Part shown: positions 46,792 through 56,362 of the stretch, in pieces
Numbering within the stretch: position 1 is the stretch's first letter
Layout: every line of letters starts with the position of its first letter
Source: Senegalimassilia faecalis
GTDB lineage: Bacteria; Actinomycetota; Coriobacteriia; Coriobacteriales; Eggerthellaceae
Length of the DNA: 64,000 nucleotides
Direction: 5' to 3'
Assembly (NCBI RefSeq): GCF_004135645.1
Contig: NZ_SDPW01000001.1
Coordinates: 310,001 to 374,000 of the forward strand
Translations under genes and position numbers: made by a program
The notes under the pieces: model-generated
What the model was told of the DNA's origin: nothing
The model's database searches: none
The model's input: only the letters and a program-made list of their open reading frames with translations

Positions 46792-47670
46792 TTAGTCGAG
46801 GTCGTCGATTTCGAAGTCGTCGGCAGCGTCGCCGTAGCCGGAGAAGTCTTTCTCGATACCGGCAGCGATAGGTGCGGCGGCAACCGTGGCACCAGCAGCG
46901 GGCGCAACAGGCTCGACAACCGGTGCGGGCTTGGAGTCGTACGCATCGGAACCGTCGATGGCCAGCGGCGCCTGCGGTGCGGTCATGGCCGCGGATTCGG
47001 ACGGCTTGGCCGGAGCTTCGACATGCGTGGCGTAACGACCATGCTGTCCACCGGAAATAAGGGAAGCGGACGGGGCCTTCTCGCCGATTTCGGCCAGCTT
47101 GCGCGTGGCGTCGGTGATGTAATCGGACAGGAGGTCGCGATATTCCTCGCGCGCCTCCTCGCGGTCTTCCTCGAGCTTCTTGATGGCGTCCATGACCTTC
47201 TGGCGGTCGTTTTCGGCCTTGTCGAGAATGCGATCGGCCTCGTCCTCGGCGTCCTTGATGGTGGCAGCGGCATCGGCCTTGGCGTTCGCGAGGATCTCGT
47301 CAGCGGAACGCTGGGCGATGATGAGCGCCTGCGCGATGGCGTTGTCGTCGGCCTTCTTCGCCTCGAGCTGACGTTCGAGCTCGGCGATGCGGGCGTCCTT
47401 CTCGGCCAGCACGGACTCGTCGATGGCGGGAGCAGCGGGCGCGGGCGTAGGCTCGGGTTGCGCAGGCTCTTCCTCTTCGATGACGGCCGGGCGGTCGAAG
47501 CCAGCGAACGCGTCGTCGCTGACCTGGCCCTGCAGCGAGGCGATCTGCTCGTTCAGCGCATCGATTTCGTCAGCGACATGCTCGAGGAACACGTCCACTT
47601 CGTCAACGTCATAGCCCTTGCGGTCAATGGAGAAGCTTTGGTTGTGGATTTCTGCCGAGGTGATAGCCAT
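46792..47670 (-). CDS. divIVA: DivIVA-domain protein
   Basis: Cell-pole and septum protein that senses membrane curvature; in actinobacteria (Wag31) it directs cell wall growth. Residues 1-45 are the conserved DivIVA start (MAITSAEIHNQSFSIDRKGYDVDEVDVFLEHV). A long coiled coil follows (about 95-195, rich in KDARIAELERQL, EDEADRILDKAENDRQKV), then an Ala/Pro-rich tail ending in acidic DDFEIDDLD. 292 residues from ATG 47670, with AAGGGA upstream. Last gene of the division cluster. Confidence 0.92.
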   Translation of the reverse strand: MAITSAEIHNQSFSIDRKGYDVDEVDVFLEHVADEIDALNEQIASLQGQVSDDAFAGFDRPAVIEEEEPAQPEPTPAPAAPAIDESVLAEKDARIAELERQLEAKKADDNAIAQALIIAQRSADEILANAKADAAATIKDAEDEADRILDKAENDRQKVMDAIKKLEEDREEAREEYRDLLSDYITDATRKLAEIGEKAPSASLISGGQHGRYATHVEAPAKPSESAAMTAPQAPLAIDGSDAYDSKPAPVVEPVAPAAGATVAAAPIAAGIEKDFSGYGDAADDFEIDDLD

Positions 47671-47713
47671 CTCATATCCCTTCATCAAATGTGCAGGTGC
47701 GCCCGGGGCGCAA

Positions 47714-47974
47714 TTAGAACAAGTTTACCAACAAACGTACCCCGAATTGTAGTACAAGCAACGCGATGATGGGCGTAACGTCCACCATACCGCCAATTGG
47801 CGGGATGAGGCGCTTGAACAGGTTCAAATACGGGTCGCACACGCGTGCGAGCACGTTGTTGATGTCGGCGAGGATGCCTCGATCGGTCGGAAACCACGAC
47901 AGCAGCACATACACGAAGATGATCATGCAGTACGCGTCGGACAGCGATACGATGAGGTATTTCAAGCTGAGCAC
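47714..47974 (-). CDS. YggT-family membrane protein
   Basis: An 86-residue protein with two hydrophobic helices (YLIVSLSDAYCMIIFVYVLLSWF and IIALLVLQFGVRLLVNLF) joined by the family signature DPYLNLFKRLIPPIGGMVDVTPI. The GTG at 47974 follows AAGGAG. In Gram-positive bacteria yggT (ylmG) sits between sepF and divIVA, as here, and is linked to division and nucleoid organisation; its biochemical role is unsettled. Confidence 0.92.
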   Translation of the reverse strand: MLSLKYLIVSLSDAYCMIIFVYVLLSWFPTDRGILADINNVLARVCDPYLNLFKRLIPPIGGMVDVTPIIALLVLQFGVRLLVNLF

Positions 47975-48022
47975 GTGATAACTCCTTGCGAGAGCCGCCG
48001 GCAGGGCCGGCGGCGCATCGGT

Positions 48023-48928
48023 TTACAGAACGCCTTGTGAACGCAGGCTTGCGCGCTCGGATTCGGAAAGCGCCGCGCCGCGCGCGATGACGAACACCTT
48101 GTCGGCAATGCAGTCGACGCTGGCATCGAGGGCGCTTGACACGCCGAACGAGAAGTCGAGCACGCGTTTTGCCAGTTCATCGGGCGTTGCTTTCAGGGCA
48201 AGCACCACCGCATCGCCCGCTTTGAGCGCCTTGGCCACCTTTTCGACCTCGCCATAGCTGGCGGGCTTGATGACGGTGACCGAGCGCGTGGGGCTGTGCG
48301 TGCCCGTGGCCGTGCCCTCGTATGCCTTGTACGGGTCGAACGACGAAACGGCCGGCTTGGGCTTAGCCGTTGCAGTTGCTGCGGCAGCGGAGGGCGCCGC
48401 AGTGGCAGCCTCGCTGTTACCCGCCTCGGCAGCCGTGGTGCTGAACAGGGCGTTCAAGCTTTCAGAGCGCTCTTGGCTCGCTGCAGCGGCCGCACGGCCG
48501 TTCGGCGTGTTCGCCGGTACGGAGAACGCCGGTTCCACCATGGTGCGGTTGCCGAACGAGCTGGACGTGGACACCTTGCGAGGCGGCAGCGGATCGCGAT
48601 TGAGGCTGTCGGGCACCGTGGTGTGCGCGCGCACGTCGTCGATGGAGACAAGCTTGGCCGGGCGATACCCGCTGCCTTGCGTCGTCGAGGAGACGCGGGC
48701 ATGATTGCCGCGCGCCGGGCGCGTGGTGACTGACGAGTACGGGTCGTAGTTCGAGCTGGGCGCATCGTCTGCGTCGTCGTCATAATCGTCGTAGTCGTCG
48801 TAGTCGTCGAAATCATTGCGACCGCGGTCGTAACCGCTGTCGTAGCCAGACGTGCCATCGGAAAACCCGAGCTTGGACTTGATGCTGTCAAGCATGCCTT
48901 CGGGCTTGTTGAACTTGGGCATTGCCAT
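48023..48928 (-). CDS. sepF: cell division protein SepF
   Basis: Cytoplasmic FtsZ partner that tethers Z-rings to the membrane. The N-terminus MAMPKFNKPEGMLDSIKSKLGF is the amphipathic membrane helix. A long linker contains an acidic Asp/Tyr repeat (DDYDDYDDYDDD, about 45-60) and Ser/Ala-rich sequence. The SepF core is at about 210-295 (VTVIKPASYGEVEKVAKAL, GDAVVLALK, RVLDFSFGVSSALDASVDCI, VFVIARG). At 301 residues it is longer than the usual 150-240. Without FtsA in the cluster it is probably the main membrane tether. ATG 48928 after GGAG. Confidence 0.93.
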   Translation of the reverse strand: MAMPKFNKPEGMLDSIKSKLGFSDGTSGYDSGYDRGRNDFDDYDDYDDYDDDADDAPSSNYDPYSSVTTRPARGNHARVSSTTQGSGYRPAKLVSIDDVRAHTTVPDSLNRDPLPPRKVSTSSSFGNRTMVEPAFSVPANTPNGRAAAAASQERSESLNALFSTTAAEAGNSEAATAAPSAAAATATAKPKPAVSSFDPYKAYEGTATGTHSPTRSVTVIKPASYGEVEKVAKALKAGDAVVLALKATPDELAKRVLDFSFGVSSALDASVDCIADKVFVIARGAALSESERASLRSQGVL

Positions 48929-49005
48929 ACCGCTCTCCTGCTTCGTTTCTTTGGGGACGACGGTCGAGCCGTCGCTGCGTGTTCGGTATATGCGAGGCCG
49001 CACGC

Positions 49006-49707
49006 TTAAGCGTCAGGCGCCTCGAACGTGTCGCTGAACAGAGCGCGGCCTATCCGCACCATGGTAGCACCTGCGCAAACGGCCTCGCGCCAGTCCTCGC
49101 TCATGCCCATGGAAAGTTCATTGAAGGCAGCCGCTTGTTCAGCGGAAAGCTGTGTTCGAAGCTGGTCGCGCAGCGCGGCCAGACCGTTGAAGCACTCACG
49201 CGCCACCGCAAGGTCGCCCTGCGGAGCCATGGTCATAAGGCCGCGCACGCGAATATGCGAAAACTCGACGGCATGCGCAAGCACGTCGGCAACGTCGGCC
49301 GGGGCCAAGCCGCTTTTGCTTTCCTCGCCCGACACGTTCACCTCAAGCAGCACGTCTTGCACCTTGCCGACAGCTTGCGCGGCCGCATCGAATTTCGCAA
49401 GGTGGCTTTCCTTGTACAGCGAGTGCACGAGCGTGGCGTTCGCCACGATCTCGGGGATTTTGCGCGATTGGATGTTGCCGATGAAATGCCACGTTTCGCC
49501 AGGAAGCGCTGCGGCCTTTTCGGCAAGCAGGTCGGGGCGGTTTTCGCCGAAGTCGTGCGCACCGGCGGCAACGGCCGCACGCACGGCTTCGATGCCGACC
49601 GTTTTCGAGACGGCGATGACCTTCACATCGCGCGGGTTGCGCCCGCACGAGGCGCAGACGCGGGAAAGCTCGTCGAGCGTGTTCTGGTAATGTTGAGCGA
49701 ATGGCAT
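49006..49707 (-). CDS. PLP homeostasis protein (YggS/PLPBP)
   Basis: A 233-residue single-domain alanine-racemase-fold protein that binds pyridoxal phosphate and buffers it; it is not a racemase itself. Lysine of the VIAVSKTVGIEAV motif (about residue 35) binds PLP. HDFGENRPDLLAEKA, WHFIGNIQSRKIPEI, EVNVSGEESKSG, VRGLMTMAPQG and SMGMSEDWREAV are all in place. ATG 49707 lies 5 nt after pgeF. The conserved pgeF-yggS-sepF-yggT-divIVA order supports it. Confidence 0.94.
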   Translation of the reverse strand: MPFAQHYQNTLDELSRVCASCGRNPRDVKVIAVSKTVGIEAVRAAVAAGAHDFGENRPDLLAEKAAALPGETWHFIGNIQSRKIPEIVANATLVHSLYKESHLAKFDAAAQAVGKVQDVLLEVNVSGEESKSGLAPADVADVLAHAVEFSHIRVRGLMTMAPQGDLAVARECFNGLAALRDQLRTQLSAEQAAAFNELSMGMSEDWREAVCAGATMVRIGRALFSDTFEAPDA

Positions 49708-49711
49708 GGTA

Positions 49712-50563
49712 TCAGGCCTTTCTGAACGCGACGGCACCATGGCGGCCGCACGTGCCGCCCGATGCGCGATACGAATAATACGCTTGGGGATTGCACTGAG
49801 TGCAGATGCCCGCATCGCAGATGCGCGCCGCATCGACGCCGGCGGCAACAAGCGACGTGCGCAACGCGTCGAGCATGCTAACGTGGCGCTGCCCTTTAAT
49901 GCACGTTGCACCGAACTGGGAGCGGAACGTGTCGGCGACATCTTGACCGACCTCGAAGTGGCAGGCGTGGATGTGCGGCCCGATGTAAACGTTGTAGCCG
50001 CCCAAGTTCGCGCGCACCTGATCGGTGCCGCACGCGCCATCGGCTTGCGCAAGGCGCTGGGCGGACAGCACGGCGATGCTGCCGACGACGCCGCGCCAGC
50101 CCGCATGAGCCACGACGAAGCGCCCTGTTGGCGACACGATGATGACAGGTGTGCAGTCGGCGAAGCACAGCAGCGCCGCGACGCCCGGAACGGATACCGC
50201 CAACGCGTCGGCCCCTGCTTGCGCGCGCTGCTGCGCGGCAACAAGCTGGGCGGCGCTGGCCGATTCAATATCGACGATGATGGTTCCGTGCACCTGGTTG
50301 GGAACGATGACGGGGGTATCCGGCGCGCCAAGCGCCTCCATGACGCAGGCGCGGTTCTCCATGACATGATCGAGGTTGTCCTGCACATGCACCCCCAGGT
50401 TCAACGACGCGAATGCGCCTTCGCTGACACCGCCCGCGCGGCCGGTAAACGCCACGCGGACACCACACGCATCGAAAAGCGCCTGGTCGGTGAGCATGGA
50501 AATGCGACGCGCGCCGCAAGGGCGCGCGTCGAGATGAGGTGCAGGTAACGTGTTGCACACCAT
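49712..50563 (-). CDS. pgeF: peptidoglycan editing factor PgeF (laccase-domain, DUF152)
   Basis: Family members hydrolyse misincorporated serine from the peptidoglycan precursor UDP-MurNAc-L-Ser and were earlier called polyphenol oxidases. Metal ligands are visible in NQVHGT (near 90), CFADCTPVIIV (near 132) and HAGWRG (near 151). The ATG at 50563 is given, but a TTG at 50569 has a better spacing to AAAGGA. 283 residues. It lies 14 nt after ftsZ, in the usual place. Function is by family, with no test here. Confidence 0.9.
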   Translation of the reverse strand: MVCNTLPAPHLDARPCGARRISMLTDQALFDACGVRVAFTGRAGGVSEGAFASLNLGVHVQDNLDHVMENRACVMEALGAPDTPVIVPNQVHGTIIVDIESASAAQLVAAQQRAQAGADALAVSVPGVAALLCFADCTPVIIVSPTGRFVVAHAGWRGVVGSIAVLSAQRLAQADGACGTDQVRANLGGYNVYIGPHIHACHFEVGQDVADTFRSQFGATCIKGQRHVSMLDALRTSLVAAGVDAARICDAGICTQCNPQAYYSYRASGGTCGRHGAVAFRKA

Positions 50564-50577
50564 ATGCAAGCTATCCT

Positions 50578-51699
50578 TTAGCGCTGGCGCTTCAGGAAGT
50601 CGGGGATGTAGTCCTCGTCGGCGAAACGGCCGGGCGTGCTGGTGAGCGTGGAGTACGTGGACGGCTGAGGTGCCGGGGCAGGCTCAGGCGAAGACGTGGA
50701 TGCGAACAGGTCTTTGCGGGAGAAGTCCATGGAGGACTGCTGCGGCGCGTTGACCTTGAAGCCCGTGGCGATAACGGTAATGCGCACGCTGTCGCCCATG
50801 CCCTCGTCGATGATTTGGCCGTAGATGATGTTGGCGTTCTCATCGGCGCACGCCTCGACGGTGCGGGCAGCCTCGTCGACCTCGGTAAGCGTGAGGTCGG
50901 GACCGCCGGAGATGGAGAACAACACGCGGGAAGCGCCGGCGATGGAAGCCTCGAGCAGGGCGGAATTCGTGGCCTGCTGCGCGGCGTCGAGCGCGCGGTT
51001 TTCGCCGGAGGAGATGCCGATGCCCATCATGGCCGTGCCGGCGTCCTTCATGACGGTGCGGATGTCGGCGAAGTCGAGGTTGATGAGACCCGGAATGGTG
51101 ATGAGGTCCGTGACGCCCTGGATGCCCTGGCGCAGCGTATCGTCGGCGATGCGGAACGCGTCAAGCATGCTGGTTTTCTTGTCGACGATTTCCAGCAGGC
51201 GGTCGTTCGGGATGACGATGAGCGTGTCGACCTTCTGCGACAGCAGATCGATGCCCTGCTCGGCCTGGTTGCGGCGCGTGCGACCCTCAAACGAGAACGG
51301 CTTCGTAACGATACCGACCGTCAAAGCGCCGATTTCCTCGCGCGCGATTTCCGCGATGATGGGAGCAGCGCCCGTGCCGGTGCCGCCGCCTTCGCCGGCA
51401 GTAACGAAGACCATGTCGGCCTCCGCAAGCGCTTCGCGAATTTCAGCACGGGATTCCTCGGCTGCCTGGCAACCAACCTCAGGGTTGGCGCCGGCGCCCA
51501 GGCCGCGCGTGAGCTCTTCGCCAATGTGGATGGTTTTGTCCGCATCCGACATCAGCAGGGCCTGACGGTCCGTGTTGACGGCGATGAACTCGACGCCTTT
51601 CACGCCCGCCTCGACCATGCGGTTCACGGCATTCGTGCCGCCGCCGCCGACGCCGACGACCTTGATGACCGCCAGATGCTCGCCCGAATTGTTTGGCAT
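50578..51699 (-). CDS. ftsZ: cell division protein FtsZ
   Basis: Tubulin-like GTPase that forms the Z-ring. 373 residues: [15 protein letters not shown] near the N-terminus, the tubulin signature [12 protein letters not shown] (about 104), the T7 loop [11 protein letters not shown] (about 205), a variable linker, and a C-terminal peptide [12 protein letters not shown] that binds SepF and other partners. ATG 51699 follows GGAGGAATAC. No ftsA lies between it and ftsQ. The 176-bp gap to ftsQ (51700-51875) probably holds its own promoter, not clearly resolved. Confidence 0.98.
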   Translation of the reverse strand: MPNNSGEHLAVIKVVGVGGGGTNAVNRMVEAGVKGVEFIAVNTDRQALLMSDADKTIHIGEELTRGLGAGANPEVGCQAAEESRAEIREALAEADMVFVTAGEGGGTGTGAAPIIAEIAREEIGALTVGIVTKPFSFEGRTRRNQAEQGIDLLSQKVDTLIVIPNDRLLEIVDKKTSMLDAFRIADDTLRQGIQGVTDLITIPGLINLDFADIRTVMKDAGTAMMGIGISSGENRALDAAQQATNSALLEASIAGASRVLFSISGGPDLTLTEVDEAARTVEACADENANIIYGQIIDEGMGDSVRITVIATGFKVNAPQQSSMDFSRKDLFASTSSPEPAPAPQPSTYSTLTSTPGRFADEDYIPDFLKRQR

Positions 51700-51875
51700 T
51701 GTATTCCTCCACACTAATACGCTTGCTGTGAGCTGCGTTTCACACACTCGTGGTTATATTCACGTGGGATTATTTTACACAACGACCGATGGTTTGCAAC
51801 GCTTCCCACGCATTCGACAACGACATGTTCATAGGATGCGCACCCGAAAGGCCTGATTGCACGGGCGCGTGGCTC

Positions 51876-52844
51876 CTACAGCGACCGCCACGTGGGACGA
51901 TCGGGCGTGCGCACGTTGATGTACGTGACGCCTTCGGGGTGCTCCTTGAGGATTTGCAGGCACACGCGCTCTTTCTCGCGGATGTTGTCCGCCGTGCCGA
52001 AGACGATGTCGGGACCGTCTTTGATGGTGAGCGTGGTGGACTCCGTTTCCGTGGCCTTCACCGAAGTGACGCGGCCGGCCAGCTCGGTGGTCATGCCAGC
52101 CACGATAGCAAGCGCGTTGTTCACGTTCGCATCGGAGCAATACGAGCCGACGGCAGGTTTCGTGCCGTAGGGCACGTCGGTGATGTGCAGCACGTTTTCC
52201 GCGTCCTCGTACACTTTTGAGCTGGTGCGACGGCCCGCGTCGGAGTCTTTGGCGGGGATAGGCATGAGCCACATACCGTCGGAGGCGATGGCCCACTGCG
52301 TGGAAGACTGCGCGTTTTCTGACGGCACCTCCACCACGGCAGTGATGGTGCGCTCCGTCACGTCGATTTCCAACGTGCTGGGAAATACGCGGCGCACTTT
52401 CACGTCGGCAACCCAGGCGTCTTTCATGAGGTTTTCCTTGATGCCGGCCGCATCGACGCGCAGAAGCGTGGTGCCTGCATCGACGCCGGCAAGCTGCTGC
52501 ATGTCGGAGGCCGTAAGGTGCTCGACGCCTTTGACCGACACGCTTTCGATAGTGAACAGGCTTGAGTTGTACGCGACGGTGGCCGCAATGGCAAGCGCCA
52601 CGATGACACCGGCAACCACGCCGAGGCGCGCAAGGTAGCGATGATAGGTTTTCTGGGCGCGGGCGGCGCGATCGACCTGCGGCAAGTCACCCACGCGCAC
52701 CGAGGTGAGGCGCGTGGCGCCGGACCGCTCGTACGTGCGGGCTTGGCGCGGGGCCGCAGGGCGGCGGGTGTTGCCAGCCTGCGCGCGCGAGGCGGGCCTA
52801 CGCGAACCCGAGGAAGCGGACTTCCGGTTGTAATTCGATGCCAT
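51876..52844 (-). CDS. ftsQ: cell division protein FtsQ/DivIB
   Basis: Bitopic divisome protein that links FtsB-FtsL and the septal synthase. 322 residues: a basic, Pro/Arg-rich cytoplasmic N-terminus, one membrane helix (LGVVAGVIVALAIAATVAY, about 76-94), a POTRA domain beginning FTIESVSVKGVEHLTASDM, then the beta domain with PSTLEIDVTERTITAVVEV. Start ATG 52844 lies inside the end of murB (47-nt overlap), with GAGG upstream. Confidence 0.92.
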   Translation of the reverse strand: MASNYNRKSASSGSRRPASRAQAGNTRRPAAPRQARTYERSGATRLTSVRVGDLPQVDRAARAQKTYHRYLARLGVVAGVIVALAIAATVAYNSSLFTIESVSVKGVEHLTASDMQQLAGVDAGTTLLRVDAAGIKENLMKDAWVADVKVRRVFPSTLEIDVTERTITAVVEVPSENAQSSTQWAIASDGMWLMPIPAKDSDAGRRTSSKVYEDAENVLHITDVPYGTKPAVGSYCSDANVNNALAIVAGMTTELAGRVTSVKATETESTTLTIKDGPDIVFGTADNIREKERVCLQILKEHPEGVTYINVRTPDRPTWRSL

Positions 52845-53727
52845 ACGCCTCGTATACCTTCGACCTTGCCAAATTGATAAGCTCCAACACATCGCGCGCC
52901 GTGGCGTTGCCGCGATTCACGATGAAATTCGCGTGCACCTCGGAGATTTGCGCGTCGCCGGATTGCACGCCTTTGAGGCCAACCGCTTCGATGAGCTGGC
53001 CCGCCGAGGCGCCTTCCGGGTTCTTGAACACGCTGCCACAGCTGGGAAGCGTGAGCGGCTGCGTTTTCTTGCGCCGCGTGTGCGAGGCCTCCATTTTACC
53101 GCGCAGCAGGTACGGGTCTGCCGGCTTGACGGAAAGCTCGCATTCGACGATGACGTCGTCGGCCGCAAACGAGCTTGAGCGATAGCCCCACGTGATGTCG
53201 GAGGCTTCGCGGCGCACAAGCCCCGTGCGCGGAGACAGCGTGGTGACGGACACCACCTGCGAGGCGATGCCCTGCTCGCGCGTGCCGGCGTTCATGCGCA
53301 GCGCGCCGCCGACGGTGCCCGGCGTGCCCACGGCAAATTCCAGCCCCGACAGGCAGCGGCGAAACGCTTCCTGCACGACGCTTGACAGCGGCACGCCCGC
53401 GCCGACGCAGAACCGGCACGTTTCCTCGTCGAACCGGCAGGCGCGGAAATCGCGCCCGAGCGTGATGACGACGCCGGGAAAGCCTTCGTCTGACACGAGC
53501 AGGTTGCTCCCCCGCCCCACGGCCACCCACGGCGTTGTCGTGGCTTGGCAGGCCTGCACGAGGCGCTTGAGCGCGCCGATGCTGGCAACCTGCACGTAGA
53601 AGCGCGCCGGCCCGCCGATGCGGTACATGGTGTGCCGGCGCATAGGCTCGTCGGGGTACACGTCGGCTTCGAACGAGCTGTCGACGAGCAGCGCCTCAAG
53701 CGGCGAGCATGCGTGACGCGCGGCCAT
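52798..53727 (-). CDS. murB: UDP-N-acetylenolpyruvoylglucosamine reductase
   Basis: FAD enzyme that completes UDP-MurNAc. 309 residues with MYRIGGPARFYVQ (FAD domain start, about 34), VGRGSNLLVSDEGFPGVVI (near 69), GTPGTVGGALRMNAG (near 133), WGYRSSSF, and the catalytic Ser in PSCGSVFKNPEG (near 229) with EVHANFIVNRGNAT near the end. Short-loop type II features suit Gram-positives. Starts 3 nt after murC. Confidence 0.96.
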   Translation of the reverse strand: MAARHACSPLEALLVDSSFEADVYPDEPMRRHTMYRIGGPARFYVQVASIGALKRLVQACQATTTPWVAVGRGSNLLVSDEGFPGVVITLGRDFRACRFDEETCRFCVGAGVPLSSVVQEAFRRCLSGLEFAVGTPGTVGGALRMNAGTREQGIASQVVSVTTLSPRTGLVRREASDITWGYRSSSFAADDVIVECELSVKPADPYLLRGKMEASHTRRKKTQPLTLPSCGSVFKNPEGASAGQLIEAVGLKGVQSGDAQISEVHANFIVNRGNATARDVLELINLARSKVYEAYGIELQPEVRFLGFA

Positions 53728-53730
53728 GCG

Positions 53731-55131
53731 CTACGCCCGCGACTTCAGCGCGTCGATGATCTGCGGGCCCATGGCGGTGACGTCGCCAGCGCCCATGGTG
53801 ACGACCAGATCGCCCGGCTGCACCTTTTCCAGCAGGTGCGGGACGACATCGATGCGGCGCGGCACGAAATCGGCCTGCGGGTGCCCGTCGTGCTCAAGCA
53901 CGACGTTGAGGAACGTTTTGCCCGAAACGCCCGGGACCGGTGCTTCGCCGGCCGGATAGACGTCCATGAACGTGACGGAGTCGGCCGCATCGAACGCCGA
54001 GCCGAACTCGTCGTGCAGCACGTGGGTGAACAGCGGCGCGCGCGAGTAGCGGTGCGGCTGGAACAGCACGTGCACGTGGTTGTAGCCAAGCTGCGCGGCC
54101 GCGTTGATGGTCGCCGCGATTTCGGTGGGATGATGCGCGTAGTCGTCCACGACGGTGACGTCGGCCACTTCGCCTACCAGATCGAAGCGACGGCGCACGC
54201 CGGCGAACTGCGCCAGGGCGTCGGCAGACGCCTGCGCGTCGAAGCCGAGCGCCCACAGCAGCGTGATGACGCCCGTGGCGTTCAGCACGTTGTGGCGACC
54301 GGGGTTCTGCTTGACCGAACCTGCGACCTGCGTGCCGTCGGGCAGCGCCACCGTGAAGCGGCTGCCGACGCCGTGCGGCTCGTAGGACACGACGCGCGCG
54401 TCGCAGGTGTCCTTGAAGCCGTACGTGAACATGCGGCGGCCTTCGGAGCGCGCGATGTCGACGACGTGGCTGTCCTCGCCGCACGCCACGATGACGCCGT
54501 CGGCGGGAACAAGGCCCATGAAGTCGTGGAACTTATCGTAGATCTCGTTGAGGTCTTTGTAGTGATCGAGGTGGTCGGCTTCGATGTTCGTGACGAGCAC
54601 GGCGGCCGGCGAGAGGTGCGTGAACGACTTGTCGGACTCGTCGGCTTCCACGACGTAGTAACGGCCGGATCCGGAATGGGCGTTCGTGCCATAGGAGCGC
54701 ACGATGCCGCCAATAAGGAACGTGGGGTCGGCGCCGAGCACGTCGAGCGCGCTGGCCAGCATGGAAGACGTGGTGGTTTTGCCGTGCGTGCCGGCAACGG
54801 CAAGCGTGTCAAGGCCGACGCCGAGGTGCGCGAGCATCTTGGCGCGGTGCCAGATCTCAAGGCCGCGGCGCTTTGCCTCGATGAGCTCGGGGTTGTTCTC
54901 GAGGATGGCCGTGGACACGACGATGATGGGGTTGCCCGCAGGGATGTTCTCGGCTTTCTGGCCGATGAAGATGGTGATGCCGGCCTCGCGCAGCTGCTTG
55001 GTGTAGCGGCTGTCCTTGATGTCGGAGCCGGTGACTTCCATGCCCTGGTCGTGGGCCACCTTCGCGATGCCGCTCATGCCGACGCCGCCGACGCCGATGA
55101 AGTGCACCTGCTTGATGCGTGCTATGCTCAT
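53731..55131 (-). CDS. murC: UDP-N-acetylmuramate-L-alanine ligase
   Basis: Adds L-alanine, the first peptide residue, to UDP-MurNAc. 466 residues: HFIGVGGVGMSGIAKV (residues 10-25), ATP loop GTHGKTTTSSMLA (near 114), NIEADHLDHY, VVDDYAHHPTEI (near 325), and VTMGAGDVTAMG at the end. A 118-bp gap separates it from murG. Confidence 0.97.
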   Translation of the reverse strand: MSIARIKQVHFIGVGGVGMSGIAKVAHDQGMEVTGSDIKDSRYTKQLREAGITIFIGQKAENIPAGNPIIVVSTAILENNPELIEAKRRGLEIWHRAKMLAHLGVGLDTLAVAGTHGKTTTSSMLASALDVLGADPTFLIGGIVRSYGTNAHSGSGRYYVVEADESDKSFTHLSPAAVLVTNIEADHLDHYKDLNEIYDKFHDFMGLVPADGVIVACGEDSHVVDIARSEGRRMFTYGFKDTCDARVVSYEPHGVGSRFTVALPDGTQVAGSVKQNPGRHNVLNATGVITLLWALGFDAQASADALAQFAGVRRRFDLVGEVADVTVVDDYAHHPTEIAATINAAAQLGYNHVHVLFQPHRYSRAPLFTHVLHDEFGSAFDAADSVTFMDVYPAGEAPVPGVSGKTFLNVVLEHDGHPQADFVPRRIDVVPHLLEKVQPGDLVVTMGAGDVTAMGPQIIDALKSRA

Positions 55132-55249
55132 GTTGGATGCCCCCTGGTATACCGTGCGCAGGCGCGTGATGCGCGCCTGCGATTGCCTGCTTATGCGGGT
55201 TCGCGGCTGCGCAGCGTGCGCCCGCGTTCCAAAACCGCCTTATTCTACC

Positions 55250-56359
55250 CTATCGCGCTTGCCCGGCGCCGGCCGCCTCACAGACTACATCTGCAAGCAA
55301 CCCCGCCGCATCGCGCGTTTTCGCCGCCGCGGCCGCCGCGGCCATGCGCTGGCGCGCGCTTTCGTCCTCGATAAGCGTGCGCAGGTATTCCGTGAACTGG
55401 GCGCCTTCGACATCGGCATCGGCCACGAGAAACGCCGCGCCCGCCTCCACGCACGCGCGCGCGTTCATGGTTTGGTGGTCTTCGGTGGCGTACGGGAACG
55501 GCACGAGCAGCGCCGGGATGTGGCGCGCTGAAATTTCCGCAAGCGACGTGGCGCCGGCACGGCTGACGATGGCGTCGGTAGCCGCCATGGCCAGGCCCAT
55601 CTGGTCGGTGTAGCCGAACAGGTGCCAGCGGCGAGCCTGCTCGGGCGTGAGCGCAAGCTGCTCGGTGACGGCGTCAAGTTCCTTGGGACCCGTGACGTGC
55701 ACGATGTGCAGGTCGGGATACCCCAGCAGCATGTCCTTGCGCGCGGCGATGGCGCTGTTGAGGTGGCGCGCGCCCAGGCTTCCACCCGTGACCAGCAGCA
55801 TGCGCGCGTCGGCGGGGATGCCGAACGCTTCGCGGCCTTGCTCTCGCGTGGCCGCGAACACGCTTGCGCGCACGGGGTTGCCCGTGAGCACGACGCGGCT
55901 TTTGTCGGAGAGCGCCTCGGCTGCGTGCTGGTACGTGAGGCACACGGCCTTCGCGCGGCGAGCGAGGTACTTGTTCGCCATGCCCATGACGGAGTTCTGC
56001 TCGTGCACCACTACGGGGATGCCGCGCTGCTCGGCGGCGCGGGCCACCGGGATGCACACATAGCCGCCGAAGCCGACGACGCAGTCGGGCTTCACCTCGT
56101 CGAACCACGCGCGCGCAAGCTTCGTAGACTTCTGGATTTTCATGATGGACTTCGGCAGCGTCATGGGGTGGTTGCGGTTGAAGCCCGCGGCCTCGAACGC
56201 CTTGTACGGGATGCCGGCCGCCGGCACCAGACGCGACTCGATGCCCGCGGGCGTGCCCGCGTAGAGCACCTCGTGTCCGCGCGCTTGAAGCTGGTCGGCC
56301 AACGCCAAAGCAGGGTTGATATGGCCGGCGGTGCCGCCGCCGGAAAGCACGATACGCAT
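55250..56359 (-). CDS. murG: lipid II synthase MurG
   Basis: GlcNAc transferase that makes lipid II on the inner membrane face. 369 residues: LSGGGTAGHINPALALADQL at 4-23, VVGFGGYVCIP near 95, HEQNSVMG near 121, TGGSLGARHLN near 190, and the UDP-GlcNAc site SRAGATSLAEI with PFPYATEDHQTMNA (near 265-300). It starts 3 nt after ftsW. Confidence 0.97.
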   Translation of the reverse strand: MRIVLSGGGTAGHINPALALADQLQARGHEVLYAGTPAGIESRLVPAAGIPYKAFEAAGFNRNHPMTLPKSIMKIQKSTKLARAWFDEVKPDCVVGFGGYVCIPVARAAEQRGIPVVVHEQNSVMGMANKYLARRAKAVCLTYQHAAEALSDKSRVVLTGNPVRASVFAATREQGREAFGIPADARMLLVTGGSLGARHLNSAIAARKDMLLGYPDLHIVHVTGPKELDAVTEQLALTPEQARRWHLFGYTDQMGLAMAATDAIVSRAGATSLAEISARHIPALLVPFPYATEDHQTMNARACVEAGAAFLVADADVEGAQFTEYLRTLIEDESARQRMAAAAAAAKTRDAAGLLADVVCEAAGAGQAR

Positions 56360-56362
56360 AGC

